From contig DCMZ01000016.1 in the NCBI GenBank assembly GCA_002321895.1, positions 31,942 through 95,941 of the forward strand: a stretch of 64,000 nt of DNA, given 5' to 3'. The DNA comes from Bdellovibrionaceae bacterium UBA1609. Its GTDB lineage: Bacteria > Bdellovibrionota > Bdellovibrionia > Bdellovibrionales > UBA1609. The notes below the pieces were generated by a model that searched no databases, was not told the DNA's origin, and saw nothing but the letters and a program-made list of their open reading frames with translations. Shown piece by piece: positions 32,104 to 41,952 of the stretch. Made by a program: the position numbers and the translations under genes. Position 1 is the first letter of the stretch; each line of letters opens with the position of its first letter.

Positions 32104-34216
32104 ACTTCGCTTCTTCAGCTTTTTGCTTTTGGTATTCCTTGACCAACTCTTCTTGAACGTTGCGAGGACAAGCGTTGTAACGAGAAAATTCCATAGTGAA
32201 CTCACCTTTACCTTGAGTGGCAGAGCGAAGATCACCTGAGTATCCAAACATCTCAGAAAGAGGAACTTCAGCGTTAACAGTTACGAAACCTTCTTGAGTG
32301 GTAGTACCTGAGATGATTCCACGACGCTGGTTGATCTGTCCCATAACGTTACCTTGGAATTCTTCGGGAGCTGAAACTTCCAATGCCATAAGAGGCTCAA
32401 GAGCTGTTGGGCTGGCTTTTTCGTATGCTTGTCTAAAGGCAGCAATAGCACAAATTCTAAACGCCATCTCACTAGAATCCACATCATGGTAGGCACCATC
32501 TTCCAGATCCATTTGAACCCCGACAATAGGAGCTCCAATAAGTGTCCCTTTGGACATAGCTTCTTGGAAACCTTTATCCACAGCAGGGATGTATTCTTTT
32601 GGAATCCGTCCACCAACAATTTTGTTGTTGAACTTGTAGTTCTTATCTTCGTCGTCTTCAGTGGCAGTGAATGGTGTCATTGTACCCACTGCTTTCGCAA
32701 ATTGACCAGAACCACCGGTTTGTTTCTTGTGTGTGTAATCATAAGGAGCAGCGGCACCAATCGTTTCACGATAGGCCACCTGTGGCGCGCCCGCTTGAAC
32801 TTCCACACCAAATTCACGAGCCATACGTTCAATGTAAACTTCCAAGTGCAGCTCACCCATACCAGAGATGATGGTTTCATTGGACTCTTCGTCTCTGTGA
32901 ACACGGAAGGTAGGATCTTCTTTGCGGAACTTTTGCAGAGCTTTTGAAAAGTTAGCCGCTTTGGCCTTTTCTTTCGGCTCAACCGCTAGGGAGATCACAG
33001 CCTCAGGAACAAACATAGAAGTCATAGCGATTTCTACGGATCCATCTGTAAAAGTATCACCAGAAGCACAGTCTACACCAAATAAGGCAACAATATCACC
33101 GGCTTTAGCGACTTCCACATCTTCCATATCATCCGAGTGCATATACACTAGGCGAGGTACTTTTACCTTTTTCTTGTCTGACATGTTGTGAATAAACTCA
33201 CCCTTTTTCATAGATCCTTGATAGATCCGGAAATAAGTGAGCTGACCATATCGACCTTCTTCCAATTTAAACGCTAGAGCAACAAGAGGTAGATCGGGAT
33301 CTGTTTTCATCATGATCTTTTCTTCGTTTTTAGCTAGGTCTAAACCTTCGTTAGCAATCTCTTTTGGATTAGGAAGGTAGTATTGAACCGCATCAAGAAG
33401 CTGCTGAACACCCTTGTTTTTATAGGCAGATCCACAGAAAACAGGAGTCAAATCCATGCTTAAGCAACCTTTACGGATAGCTTGTTTGATTTCTTCTTCT
33501 TCAGGAGTTTCTTCCATTAAGAATTTTTCACCAACGACATCATCGAAATCGGCGGCTTTAGCGATAAGCTCAGCGCGGTACTTTTGACATTCTTCTAACA
33601 TGTCGGCAGGCACATCTTTAATTTCGATGTTCTCACCATTGTCACCAGAGTAATACCAAGCTTTCATAGTTACTAGGTCTACGCAACCTTCGAGCTTGTC
33701 TTCCAAGCCGATCGGTACTTGCATCATTACAGTGTTGTGATGAAGCTTTTCCTCAAGCATACCAGCCACACGGAAAGGGTTCGCTCCAGAGCGATCTAAT
33801 TTGTTAACAAAAGCAATACGAGGCACGTTGTAGCGCTTCATCTGACGATCCACAGTGATGGACTGTGATTGCACACCAGCAACACCACAAAGAACTAGAA
33901 CCGCACCATCGAGAACGCGTAGGGCTCGTTCCACCTCAATAGTAAAGTCAACGTGTCCGGGAGTATCAATGATATTGATCGTAGTGTCTTTCCAAGTCAC
34001 GTTAGTGGCGGCTGATTGAATGGTGATTCCACGCTCACGCTCGAGTTCCATGGAGTCCATCTTCGCGCCTACGCCGTCTTTTCCGCGTACATCATGGATA
34101 GCGTGAATACGCCCAGTGTAGAACAAAATACGTTCTGTTAGAGTTGTTTTACCGGAGTCAATGTGAGCAGAGATTCCGATATTTCGTACCTTATCGAGGT
34201 CCCATTCTTTAGCCAT
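32102..34216 (-). CDS. fusA: translation elongation factor G, mitochondrial EF-G1/spd type
   Basis: 704 residues with all EF-G domains: GTP-binding G1 AHIDSGKTT, switch II DTPGHVDFT and G4 NKLD. Domains II-V follow, with GMGELHLEVY in III and domain IV with AYRETIGAAAPYDYTHKKQ. EF-G drives translocation. The wording GKDGVGAKMDSMELERERG and GVQSQSITVDRQMKRYNVP is that of human mitochondrial GFM1 and the bacterial spdEFG1 group, not of E. coli FusA. The gene stands alone, outside an rpsL-rpsG-tuf operon. It has a strong SD (AGAGGAAG). Whether another EF-G exists is not visible. Confidence 0.92.
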   Translation of the reverse strand: MAKEWDLDKVRNIGISAHIDSGKTTLTERILFYTGRIHAIHDVRGKDGVGAKMDSMELERERGITIQSAATNVTWKDTTINIIDTPGHVDFTIEVERALRVLDGAVLVLCGVAGVQSQSITVDRQMKRYNVPRIAFVNKLDRSGANPFRVAGMLEEKLHHNTVMMQVPIGLEDKLEGCVDLVTMKAWYYSGDNGENIEIKDVPADMLEECQKYRAELIAKAADFDDVVGEKFLMEETPEEEEIKQAIRKGCLSMDLTPVFCGSAYKNKGVQQLLDAVQYYLPNPKEIANEGLDLAKNEEKIMMKTDPDLPLVALAFKLEEGRYGQLTYFRIYQGSMKKGEFIHNMSDKKKVKVPRLVYMHSDDMEDVEVAKAGDIVALFGVDCASGDTFTDGSVEIAMTSMFVPEAVISLAVEPKEKAKAANFSKALQKFRKEDPTFRVHRDEESNETIISGMGELHLEVYIERMAREFGVEVQAGAPQVAYRETIGAAAPYDYTHKKQTGGSGQFAKAVGTMTPFTATEDDEDKNYKFNNKIVGGRIPKEYIPAVDKGFQEAMSKGTLIGAPIVGVQMDLEDGAYHDVDSSEMAFRICAIAAFRQAYEKASPTALEPLMALEVSAPEEFQGNVMGQINQRRGIISGTTTQEGFVTVNAEVPLSEMFGYSGDLRSATQGKGEFTMEFSRYNACPRNVQEELVKEYQKQKAEEAK

Positions 34217-34443
34217 TTTTCAGCTTCCTCTCGTATCTGATTTTAGGATTTAATTTAACAAATATAACAAGGGTTTATATTGCATATAGCGCCTGTTAAT
34301 GAAGCCAAATATGTAACATGATTCGGGGCGTAATTACAAGGGGCACTAAAGAAATCAACGGTCTGAGGAAGGCCCATGGGGTAAGAGGGTGTAATTCTCT
34401 CGGTGAACTCAAAGAAAAAAAGCTAAAAACTTAAATATATTAA

Positions 34444-35115
34444 CTATTTATTGTTTTGTACGATGGGAATTAAGATGGATATTTCCGTCCATTCCCCTTC
34501 CACAGAATCGATACTAAAATAGCCGCCCATTTTCTCGATGATCTCCTTGGTGCTGCGAAGGCCATAGCCTCCATTTTTTTTATTGGAATGGCTTCCCAAA
34601 AGCACCCGATTTAATGTTTGAGAGTCCATTCCGTCCCCATTATCCTTTAAAGAGTAATGGAGATAATCGCCATGGTTGGAGAACTTTAAGTCGACATGAG
34701 TGGCGTTGGCCGCTTTTGCATTAGTGATCATGTTCTCATCAGCACGAAATGTCTTTCCTTCATCGAAAAGGATGCATTGATTCTGCGAAAAAGAATCGAT
34801 CTTTAAGGTGTGAGTTATGTCCACTCGACGGCAGATCTCCTTATATCGATCTTCGAAAGTAGATGAAGCTTGATTGAATGGTATTAGTCCTTCCATGGGA
34901 TCGATTTTGGAGGATTGTCGCATTATACGCGCTGAATCCCTGCCTAACTCACTGGCTCTTGCAAACGCATTTTCAGATCTACTGATGGCGTGGTCTGAAG
35001 ATGCCTGAGGGTTATCTTTGAGGAATTTTTGCAACGCTAAATAACCCACCGAAATTTGGTTGTTTATATCGTGGAGAATGGAGTAGAGCTTGTGTTCCCG
35101 GTCTGTGAAGTTCAT
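34444..35115 (-). CDS. soluble histidine-kinase-like ATPase protein
   Basis: 223 residues. It starts directly with an H-box-like helix, YSILHDINNQISVG (His15), and has no sensor or membrane segment. The ATPase domain has N-box ENMITNAKAANAT, G1 KDNGDGMDS and G2 GGYGLRSTKEIIEKMGG. The N-box begins D/E-N-M instead of the common N-L-L-x-N, so kinase activity is less certain. It may be a histidine kinase fed by a partner, or an anti-sigma/phosphotransfer-type protein. No SD is evident and no response regulator is adjacent. Confidence 0.7.
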   Translation of the reverse strand: MNFTDREHKLYSILHDINNQISVGYLALQKFLKDNPQASSDHAISRSENAFARASELGRDSARIMRQSSKIDPMEGLIPFNQASSTFEDRYKEICRRVDITHTLKIDSFSQNQCILFDEGKTFRADENMITNAKAANATHVDLKFSNHGDYLHYSLKDNGDGMDSQTLNRVLLGSHSNKKNGGYGLRSTKEIIEKMGGYFSIDSVEGEWTEISILIPIVQNNK

Positions 35116-35268
35116 GGTGCGATATTGGATAATTATTTGAGATCCGTCAACTATTTGCGTTTCAAACGAATGTTTTATAAATTTCTTGTTCCCTGGGATC
35201 GATAGGACTATCTCATTGCGATGTGGATTAAATGTCGGTAATTTTATGAATTAAAAGAGGAAAATTGA

Positions 35269-36696
35269 TTGACCCAAAATCTCCATGAAATTTTACATCA
35301 GCAATTTGGATTAAAAAGTTTTAGGGGTCCCCAAGAGCAAATTATAAGAACAGTGCTTTCCCAAAAAAGTGCTTTGGTCGTAATGCCAACGGGGATGGGG
35401 AAAAGTCTGACCTATCAGCTGCCCAGCATTATGTTGCCTGGGATGACTCTCGTTATTTCACCGTTGATTGCTCTCATGAAGGATCAAGTGGATGCGGCAC
35501 AAAAAAAGGGCCTCAATGCGGCTTTCATTAACTCGTCCTTAAGTGGTGGGCAAAAGAGAGAAGCCTATGCTCGATTGAGTAAAGGGAAGATTAAACTTCT
35601 TTATGTCACTCCCGAGCGATTTCGACTTGCTGAATTTCGAGAAGCACTTTCTAAGAATACCGTCAGTCTATTAGCTATTGATGAAGCCCATTGTATTAGT
35701 GAATGGGGACATGATTTCCGGCCGGATTACACTCGAGTGGGCGAGTTTCGTGAACTTATGGGAAACCCGACCACCTTAGCCGTTACCGCTACAGCAACGC
35801 CAGAAGTACAGGAAGATATAATAAAGCAACTCCATCTGCCTAAAGAGGACGTAAAACCATTTATCTTTGGGTTTGAACGGGAGAATCTTGAACTGGATCA
35901 AATGGATATCTATGGAATAGATCAGAAGATTCAAGCGGCTGTCATGTTGCTCAACCAAACGCCGGGATCGGCCATTATTTATTTCTCTCTGATAGACACT
36001 CTAAAAAAATTCTCTAGAGGGTTGGATCAGTTGAATATGGAACATTTGGTATATCATGGGCAATTGCCCGATCGTTACCGAAAACAAAATCAAGAAGACT
36101 TTATTTCAGACAAGAGTTCACTCATTCTAGCCACTCCTGCTTTTGGCCTTGGGGTGGATAAGCCCAATATTCGTCAGGTCATTCATGCGGAAATTCCAGG
36201 AAGCGTTGAAGCCTATTACCAAGAAGTGGGGCGCGCAGGGCGAGATGGTGAAAAGTCGATTTGTACTTTGTTGTATGATCAAGACGATGTCAGTATTCAG
36301 ATGGATTTTATAAAGTGGGCTAATCCGGATCCGGGATTCATAAAGCATGTTTATAATCTTCTCGAAGACTATCAAGAGCGGGTTTGGCATGAAGGCTTGG
36401 ATTTTTTAAGGGAAAAGATGAATTTCTATAACCGTCGGGATTTTAGAGTGGAAACCACAGTGAATCTTTTAGAAAGATGGGACTGTATCACTCGCCCAAA
36501 ACATAAGCCTCAAGAAATCATCACAGTTATGCCGCCGCCAGAGGAATTTTTAAATCAACAGATATATGACAAGAGATTAAAACGCCAGAATGAAAAACTT
36601 CTGACATTGGTGAATTACGCTCAGCTAGAAGATGATGCTTCACGGAAGCAGTTTATTTACGACTATTTTGGAGTGTTTGAAAAGGAGCTTCCATGA
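35269..36696 (+). CDS. recQ: RecQ-family DNA helicase lacking the C-terminal zinc/WH/HRDC domains
   Basis: 475 residues from TTG (35269, SD AAGAGGA). The superfamily 2 motifs are complete: FGLKSFRGPQEQII, Walker A MPTGMGKS, DEAH box IDEAHCISEWGHDFRPDY, TATATP, and motif VI QEVGRAGRDG. The end, DDASRKQFIYDYFGVFEKELP, matches the RecQ stretch just before the four-cysteine zinc site, and the protein then stops. It is a 3'-5' helicase by family. The short form is known in several bacteria. Its stop overlaps the start of an exported peptidase gene (ATGA). Confidence 0.87.
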   Translation: MTQNLHEILHQQFGLKSFRGPQEQIIRTVLSQKSALVVMPTGMGKSLTYQLPSIMLPGMTLVISPLIALMKDQVDAAQKKGLNAAFINSSLSGGQKREAYARLSKGKIKLLYVTPERFRLAEFREALSKNTVSLLAIDEAHCISEWGHDFRPDYTRVGEFRELMGNPTTLAVTATATPEVQEDIIKQLHLPKEDVKPFIFGFERENLELDQMDIYGIDQKIQAAVMLLNQTPGSAIIYFSLIDTLKKFSRGLDQLNMEHLVYHGQLPDRYRKQNQEDFISDKSSLILATPAFGLGVDKPNIRQVIHAEIPGSVEAYYQEVGRAGRDGEKSICTLLYDQDDVSIQMDFIKWANPDPGFIKHVYNLLEDYQERVWHEGLDFLREKMNFYNRRDFRVETTVNLLERWDCITRPKHKPQEIITVMPPPEEFLNQQIYDKRLKRQNEKLLTLVNYAQLEDDASRKQFIYDYFGVFEKELP

Positions 36697-38135
36697 AACT
36701 TATAATAGGAATTTTGTTTTTTAGCTTGATGTCATCTAAGGCAATGGCTCTTTCCGTTGAGGTCAAGCATTCGGAAGCCTCGTCTTATTTACACTTTTTA
36801 TTTTCCGGATTAAAGGAACCATTTACATCCAGAACCATGCAGGAGTTGGCTGAGAAAGTAGCCGGCAAAGCGTTTCGATCCAAAAAGTTGAAAATTGATG
36901 TTGAGGTGTTTCAATCGTTTTTGAGGCATGGATACAACTTTGATGATGAAGTTCAAAATAGGCCAGAAGGGTTTTGGGCGGAAGACGCTTTTTTAATCCT
37001 AGCAGTAAACTCGGATTCCATGGAAGACTTTGAGAAGCAACTTTCGATATTGATGCCCTACAGGGGAATTTCGGCTTACTATCGAGTGAAAAAAGTCATT
37101 TACCCTATTTTTAAAAAAACTGTTTGGGACGTGAGTCTTAAAAATCATCCACAGCAGATTGCGGAAACTCTTAAGTTTATGGAAACTTCGCAGTTTTCCG
37201 ATTGGTTGAAGAAGGCAAAAGCCTTTTATGGGTCGGAGTATCCGGAAGAGGTGTCTTTTAAAGTTGGGCTTATTCCTATTCCAGATAAAGGGTTAAAGTC
37301 AGGACATACCTTGGCCACTAATTTACGAGATATCCAGATTGTACCCTATTTGGAATCTCGAGGATTGAAGCGTAACTTGGATGTGATCTTTCATGAGTTT
37401 TGTCATGCTCTTTACGAGGGGCAATCTAAAGACAAAATGAAAGAGATTGATCAGTTTTATCTGACCAGCACTCATTCACATGCTTTGTTTGTGTATCGCT
37501 ATTTGAATGAAGCACTGGCTACAGCTTGGGGTAATGGATGGTACCGAGAAAAACTCGATGGAAAGTTGAACCCTAGGAGCTGGTATTCGGTGGACTATGT
37601 AGATAAGTTGGGGCGAGCCTTCTTACCACTGATTAAAAAGTATGTTGGCGATGGTAGGGCCATGGACAAAGCTTTCTATCGAGAAACTTTGAATATTGCC
37701 AAAAAGACTTTTCCAAATGGGCCAAAAGAAATAGGACCTCAGTTCATGGCAGTCCAGCTTTTAATAGATCATAAAGTGGGTAGTTCCAGGCCATTTAAGT
37801 CCGTTCTAAAAAGAAATTTTCGAATTCAATCGTGGAATGCCATGGCACCCATACGTGATAGGGATATAGAGGAAACAAAAGCAAATCCTTTGAAAACGGC
37901 GATCGTGATATCATCCGATTGGAAAAATGCAGAGTCTACAATTTCTAAGCTGTATCAAGGAAACAAAATTTTATCTAAAGAGTCAAAAGATCAAGAATTT
38001 TGGGCGATTTATCCTAGAGATAGTGGGTATTTGTTTTGGATAAATACCCAAGACAAGAAGAGTTTTGAAAAGCTAATGAGAGCCTTTAAAAAATTGAAGT
38101 CACTCCCAAATAATCCAAAGTTGATAAAGTTATAA
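36693..38135 (+). CDS. exported zinc metallopeptidase-like protein (HExxH)
   Basis: 480 residues with a signal peptide (KLIIGILFFSLMSSKAMA, cleavage near residue 19). A gluzincin-type zinc site is visible: His234-Glu235-Phe-Cys-His238 in DVIFHEFCHALYEG, with Glu273 in LNEALATAWG as the probable third ligand. A long N-terminal helical region and a basic C-terminal domain surround it. The substrate is unknown. The start is translationally coupled to recQ, an odd pairing of an exported protease with a cytoplasmic helicase. No exact family could be named. Confidence 0.75.
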   Translation: MKLIIGILFFSLMSSKAMALSVEVKHSEASSYLHFLFSGLKEPFTSRTMQELAEKVAGKAFRSKKLKIDVEVFQSFLRHGYNFDDEVQNRPEGFWAEDAFLILAVNSDSMEDFEKQLSILMPYRGISAYYRVKKVIYPIFKKTVWDVSLKNHPQQIAETLKFMETSQFSDWLKKAKAFYGSEYPEEVSFKVGLIPIPDKGLKSGHTLATNLRDIQIVPYLESRGLKRNLDVIFHEFCHALYEGQSKDKMKEIDQFYLTSTHSHALFVYRYLNEALATAWGNGWYREKLDGKLNPRSWYSVDYVDKLGRAFLPLIKKYVGDGRAMDKAFYRETLNIAKKTFPNGPKEIGPQFMAVQLLIDHKVGSSRPFKSVLKRNFRIQSWNAMAPIRDRDIEETKANPLKTAIVISSDWKNAESTISKLYQGNKILSKESKDQEFWAIYPRDSGYLFWINTQDKKSFEKLMRAFKKLKSLPNNPKLIKL

Positions 38136-38144
38136 TAGGAGCGA

Positions 38145-38822
38145 ATGGTGTTCGGGTATTGTGCTGAAAATCGCCAGATCTTCCCAAATCCCAACTCGGA
38201 ATGCCTTTTTCAAGGTGTGCTTGCTGTAAGCCATACCTGTAGTCCGGAGATGTTATTTGAAGCCTACAGTTTTGGAATCTTCCCGTGGCCGCAACAGGAG
38301 GGAGAGGTGCTTTGGTTCTGCCCCGATGAAAGGGGAGTGTTATTTTTTGATAAACTTCATATTCCTCAACGGCTTCGTCGGTCTTTGAAAAGTAAAACTT
38401 GGTCATTTACTGTGAATCAGGCTTTTGATCAGGTCATTGATGAGTGTGCAAAAATCCCCCGTAAGCATGAGTCCGGTACTTGGATCACCTCGGAACTTTT
38501 GGATGCCTATAAAGCCTTTCATAAAATGGGGTATGCCCATAGTGTTGAGTGCTGGCAAGAGGGCCGATTGGTTGGGGGGATATACGGAGTTTCTGTGGGT
38601 GGGGTTTTTAGTGGTGAAAGTATGTTTTTTAAAGAGACCGATGCTTCTAAAGCCTGTTTTTTACATCTAATTGAAAAATTGCGAGAAAACGGTGTTGAGT
38701 GGCTAGATATACAAATGGTCACACCCATAACCGAGAGCTTTGGTGGCGAAAGTATTTCTCGCAACGATTTTTTAAAACTCGTTGCGGAGACTCAAAAGAA
38801 GAGCATTAGTCTGACTTTTTAG
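38145..38822 (+). CDS. aat: leucyl/phenylalanyl-tRNA-protein transferase
   Basis: 225 residues with the Aat signatures: EAYSFGIFPWPQQ, LWFCPDERGVL, SGTWITSELLDAYKAFHKMG, AHSVECWQEGRLVGGIYG, and GESMFFKETDASKACFLHL. The enzyme adds Leu/Phe to N-terminal Arg or Lys of proteins so that ClpS/ClpAP can degrade them. AGGAG sits close before the ATG; a GTG one codon later gives a better spacing. It overlaps the convergent PilZ gene by 17 bases. Confidence 0.93.
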   Translation: MVFGYCAENRQIFPNPNSECLFQGVLAVSHTCSPEMLFEAYSFGIFPWPQQEGEVLWFCPDERGVLFFDKLHIPQRLRRSLKSKTWSFTVNQAFDQVIDECAKIPRKHESGTWITSELLDAYKAFHKMGYAHSVECWQEGRLVGGIYGVSVGGVFSGESMFFKETDASKACFLHLIEKLRENGVEWLDIQMVTPITESFGGESISRNDFLKLVAETQKKSISLTF

Positions 38823-39486
38823 TTTTTTTATTCTGTTCATTAAATGGCAATTGATTGTCAGGATTGCCTTGCATAAAATGCTGCCAGTTTAAAGATTTAA
38901 AACGCTGGCCCCAAGGCGATCCTCTCTCGGCACTGTAATTATCTGTAGGTCTCGACATCCACCAAAGAAGCCCAAAGCAGGTTATAGTGCAAGCTAAATA
39001 CACAAGAGCTTGAAGGGCATAGGTTTTTGCAAATTTCAGAAAATGCGCAAGGTGGCGTTTTCTATTGTTGCTTTGCAGTTGATGAATGCGTTTGCTGATG
39101 CCTTTACTCAACTTGTCTTTTTGGGTTTCAGGCATATTTTCGAAATGAATCCCAATTATTATTTGGTCCAGAGAGGGATGTCCAAATGAAGTGCGCATCC
39201 ATGTTCGGGCTTCAAATTCTTCAGTGCGAACCACACGACCGAACCAGGCAATTTTCTCTCCTCCGGGAATAGTAAATTCCATTTTGATGATTTCGCCAAG
39301 TTTTGGAGCAATGTCTCTCTCAGTGACAAACGCCACTCCAGTAGCTGAAATGTTTAGTATTTCTGTTGAGTGGGTCGGAGCAAGTCTTGGTTGAGGTTTA
39401 TATAATAGAAGTCGATTGTCCTCAGGGCGCAAAACAAACCGAGTGGCTCTTGGCACAAATTTATGAAGTGTTTGATATTCTGCCAT
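38806..39486 (-). CDS. PilZ-domain protein with a membrane segment
   Basis: 226 residues. The N-terminal half is a PilZ-like beta-barrel: basic RATRFVLRPEDNR region, then ILNISATGVAF (the N/D-x-S-x-x-G c-di-GMP motif) and FGRVVRTEEF. One hydrophobic helix (about 155-174, LVYLACTITCFGLLWW) follows and leads to a polar tail ending in KKTKKSD. It is probably a c-di-GMP-responsive inner membrane protein. The c-di-GMP link is inferred from the motif. It is a single gene with a divergent peptidase upstream. Confidence 0.72.
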   Translation of the reverse strand: MAEYQTLHKFVPRATRFVLRPEDNRLLLYKPQPRLAPTHSTEILNISATGVAFVTERDIAPKLGEIIKMEFTIPGGEKIAWFGRVVRTEEFEARTWMRTSFGHPSLDQIIIGIHFENMPETQKDKLSKGISKRIHQLQSNNRKRHLAHFLKFAKTYALQALVYLACTITCFGLLWWMSRPTDNYSAERGSPWGQRFKSLNWQHFMQGNPDNQLPFNEQNKKTKKSD

Positions 39487-39569
39487 AGAATTCTATCGGT
39501 AAATACCTTTACTAAAGTAAGGGGGGTGTATTAATTTAATACGATCATTCGTACTTATTAGGGGGCAAG

Positions 39570-41045
39570 ATGGGATATAAATTACTGGCTGATCGATTTA
39601 AGAAAATTGATTCAATAGAACATCTGATGAGCGTAGCGCATTGGGATGAAGCTACTATGATGCCTGACGGTGGCGCTGAATCTCGTGGACAGGCCATGGC
39701 ACAAGTGGGAGTGCTGGCCCACGAACTCATTACAGATCCCAATGTTGGCGAGTGGATCGAAAAGGCTAAGGCCGAAAACTTGAGTGAATGGGAATCTTCT
39801 AATTTAAGAGAGATTGAGTCCCAGTGGAGGCATAAAACTAGTATCCCCTCTGATCTTGTGGAAGCAACGGCGGTCGCTCGTGCAAAGTGTGGTCATGCAT
39901 GGCGTAGCTTGAGGCCGGCCAATGATTGGGAAGGATTTCTCCCTCTTTTTGAGCCCCTAATATCTCTTGTAAGACAGCAGGCTCAAGCATTGGGGGACGG
40001 ATTAGGATGTGACCCCTACGATGCCTTGATCGATCAGTTTGAGCCCGGGCAAACGCAAAGTTCAATTGCTGCCACCTTTGCTCAGTTAAAAGAACAGTTA
40101 CCAGTCATCATTGAAGCTGCTGTTGAAAAGTCGGGTAGAGTCAGTTTACCAAAAGGACCCTTTCCTAAGGAGCTTCAGAAGCAGTTGGGCGAAGTGGCTA
40201 TGCGGCACCTTGGGTTTGACTTTAATCATGGCCGGTTGGATGTAAGTCACCACCCATTTTGTGGTGGAGTTCCAAAAGATGTCCGGATAACCACTCGATA
40301 CGATGAAGAAAACTTTATTGAGAGTTTGATGGGAGTCATTCATGAGACGGGACATGCTCGGTACGAGCAAAATCTCCCAGATGAGTGGTTGGATCAGCCG
40401 GTGGGGAAGGCCCGTGGGATGGGAGTACACGAAGGGCAGAGCTTACTATTTGAAAATATGGTGGGGCATAGTCCGGAATTTCTTTCCTTTTTAGCTCCTA
40501 AGATGGCTGATACCTTTGGAAGCAGTAGTGAATTTGATTGGTCTGCCGGATCACTCACCCCAATCGTAAATCGGGTGGAAAAGAGTTTTATAAGAACTTC
40601 GGCAGATGAGGTCACCTACCCAATGCACGTGATCTTACGTTTTGAGCTCGAGCAGCAAATCATTTCAGGATCTCTTGAAGTTCGGGATATCCCCGAAGCT
40701 TGGGATAGCAAGATGCAAGCGTACTTGGGTCTGTCAACGAAGGGTGACTTTAGAAACGGATGTATGCAAGATGTCCATTGGCCAGAGGGGGCATTTGGCT
40801 ACTTTCCTAGCTATACATTGGGAGCCATGACGGCAGCACAATTGTACGAGAAGGCTCTGTTAGATCATCCGGAAATACCAGAGAAATTGTCTCAGGGTGA
40901 TACGAGTCTGTTGAATACATGGTTGAGAGAAAATGTATGGTCTAAGGGGAGTTTTTACACAGTTGACGAATTGATGACAGTGGCTACTGGAGCAAAATTG
41001 AGCTCTCGGCCCTTTATCGATCATCTGAAGTCCAGATACCTTTAG
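39570..41045 (+). CDS. M32 family metallocarboxypeptidase (Taq type)
   Basis: 491 residues, the usual size. The M32 zinc site is His258-Glu-Thr-Gly-His262 in GVIHETGHARYEQNLP, with a downstream glutamate in HEGQSLLFENM (third ligand). Other signatures are RITTRYDEENF, FIRTSADEVTYPMHVILRFELE and YLGLSTKGDFRNGCMQDVHW. It trims C-terminal residues from peptides in the cytoplasm. A G-rich SD (AGGGGG) precedes the ATG. It is followed by a second peptidase-like gene. Confidence 0.92.
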   Translation: MGYKLLADRFKKIDSIEHLMSVAHWDEATMMPDGGAESRGQAMAQVGVLAHELITDPNVGEWIEKAKAENLSEWESSNLREIESQWRHKTSIPSDLVEATAVARAKCGHAWRSLRPANDWEGFLPLFEPLISLVRQQAQALGDGLGCDPYDALIDQFEPGQTQSSIAATFAQLKEQLPVIIEAAVEKSGRVSLPKGPFPKELQKQLGEVAMRHLGFDFNHGRLDVSHHPFCGGVPKDVRITTRYDEENFIESLMGVIHETGHARYEQNLPDEWLDQPVGKARGMGVHEGQSLLFENMVGHSPEFLSFLAPKMADTFGSSSEFDWSAGSLTPIVNRVEKSFIRTSADEVTYPMHVILRFELEQQIISGSLEVRDIPEAWDSKMQAYLGLSTKGDFRNGCMQDVHWPEGAFGYFPSYTLGAMTAAQLYEKALLDHPEIPEKLSQGDTSLLNTWLRENVWSKGSFYTVDELMTVATGAKLSSRPFIDHLKSRYL

Positions 41046-41093
41046 GTACGAATTCTGCATTCTTTTTCTAGTTGTGTAGGAATTGGGAGTGGA

Positions 41094-41777
41094 ATGTTGG
41101 CAAGGTCAAATATGAGAGCTGTGATCTATTCGGGAGGCCGTCTGAAGGCCAACCACAGGCTGCATCAGGCGCTATCAGATCTTGTTGGTCCTAAGCCCCG
41201 AAAAAGCTTTACCTATATTCCCTTTATGAGTGAGGAGTCGGAGTATTACTATCGTCGTAGTGTGAGGCGCTACCGACCTTTTGGGTTTACCGACTTTCAC
41301 TGCCTTCGCGTGGATCAACCTACCATTCCGGAGGCGGATATTCAGAAAGCCATAAACTCTGATGTGATCTATTTGGCGGGTGGAAACACCTTCTACTTTC
41401 TGAAGCATCTGAGGAAAAGTGGCATGCTTTCTCTCCTAAAGCAATATGCTCAAGCCGGTGGAATCCTTGCTGGATTGAGTGCTGGTGGAATTTTAATGAC
41501 GCCAAATATTGAATTGGCTGGATATCCCAGTTTCGATTGTGATGAAAACGAAGTGGGCTTGAAGCGTTTAGGTTCTTTAGGTCTGGTGGATTTTGAATTC
41601 TTTCCCCATTATAGAAACTATTCTCGTCTCAATGGAGCCTTAAAGAGATATTCCACTCGAACCGGTCGCCCTATCGTTGCGAGTGAAGATGGTGGCGGAT
41701 TAGTTATCAATGGGGATCAGAAAACCTTTGTGGGAAGAAATATCCTGTTTATAAATGGGCAACAGTTAAAACTTTAG
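41094..41777 (+). CDS. S51 (peptidase E / cyanophycinase-like) hydrolase
   Basis: 227 residues with the S51/GATase1-like fold: DVIYLAGGNTFYFLKHL, then the nucleophile elbow GLSAGG (Ser129), and DFEFFPHYRNY with the His. The family includes alpha-aspartyl dipeptidase PepE and cyanophycinase; which applies is not decided. GGGAG at 41085-41089 supports the ATG at 41094. It lies 48 bases after the M32 gene in the same direction, so the two may be cotranscribed for peptide breakdown. Confidence 0.82.
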   Translation: MLARSNMRAVIYSGGRLKANHRLHQALSDLVGPKPRKSFTYIPFMSEESEYYYRRSVRRYRPFGFTDFHCLRVDQPTIPEADIQKAINSDVIYLAGGNTFYFLKHLRKSGMLSLLKQYAQAGGILAGLSAGGILMTPNIELAGYPSFDCDENEVGLKRLGSLGLVDFEFFPHYRNYSRLNGALKRYSTRTGRPIVASEDGGGLVINGDQKTFVGRNILFINGQQLKL

Positions 41778-41952
41778 CTCAACATAGTGAACTTCACATA
41801 TTTTAAATACTCCTTCCATAGTTTTAAATAATGGCTCTTTAATTTCTTAAAATAACGTTAAAATTTCCTCATAATTCACGACTTCTTATTCATAAATGAC
41901 TCACATATTCCGATAAATATCAGGTGCTGGTGAATAGGATTTGGGGAATGTT

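Noticed and set aside
32429..32947. Long plus-strand frame inside fusA
   Set aside because: It is antisense to conserved EF-G sequence and has Cys/His/Ile-rich composition typical of shadow frames.
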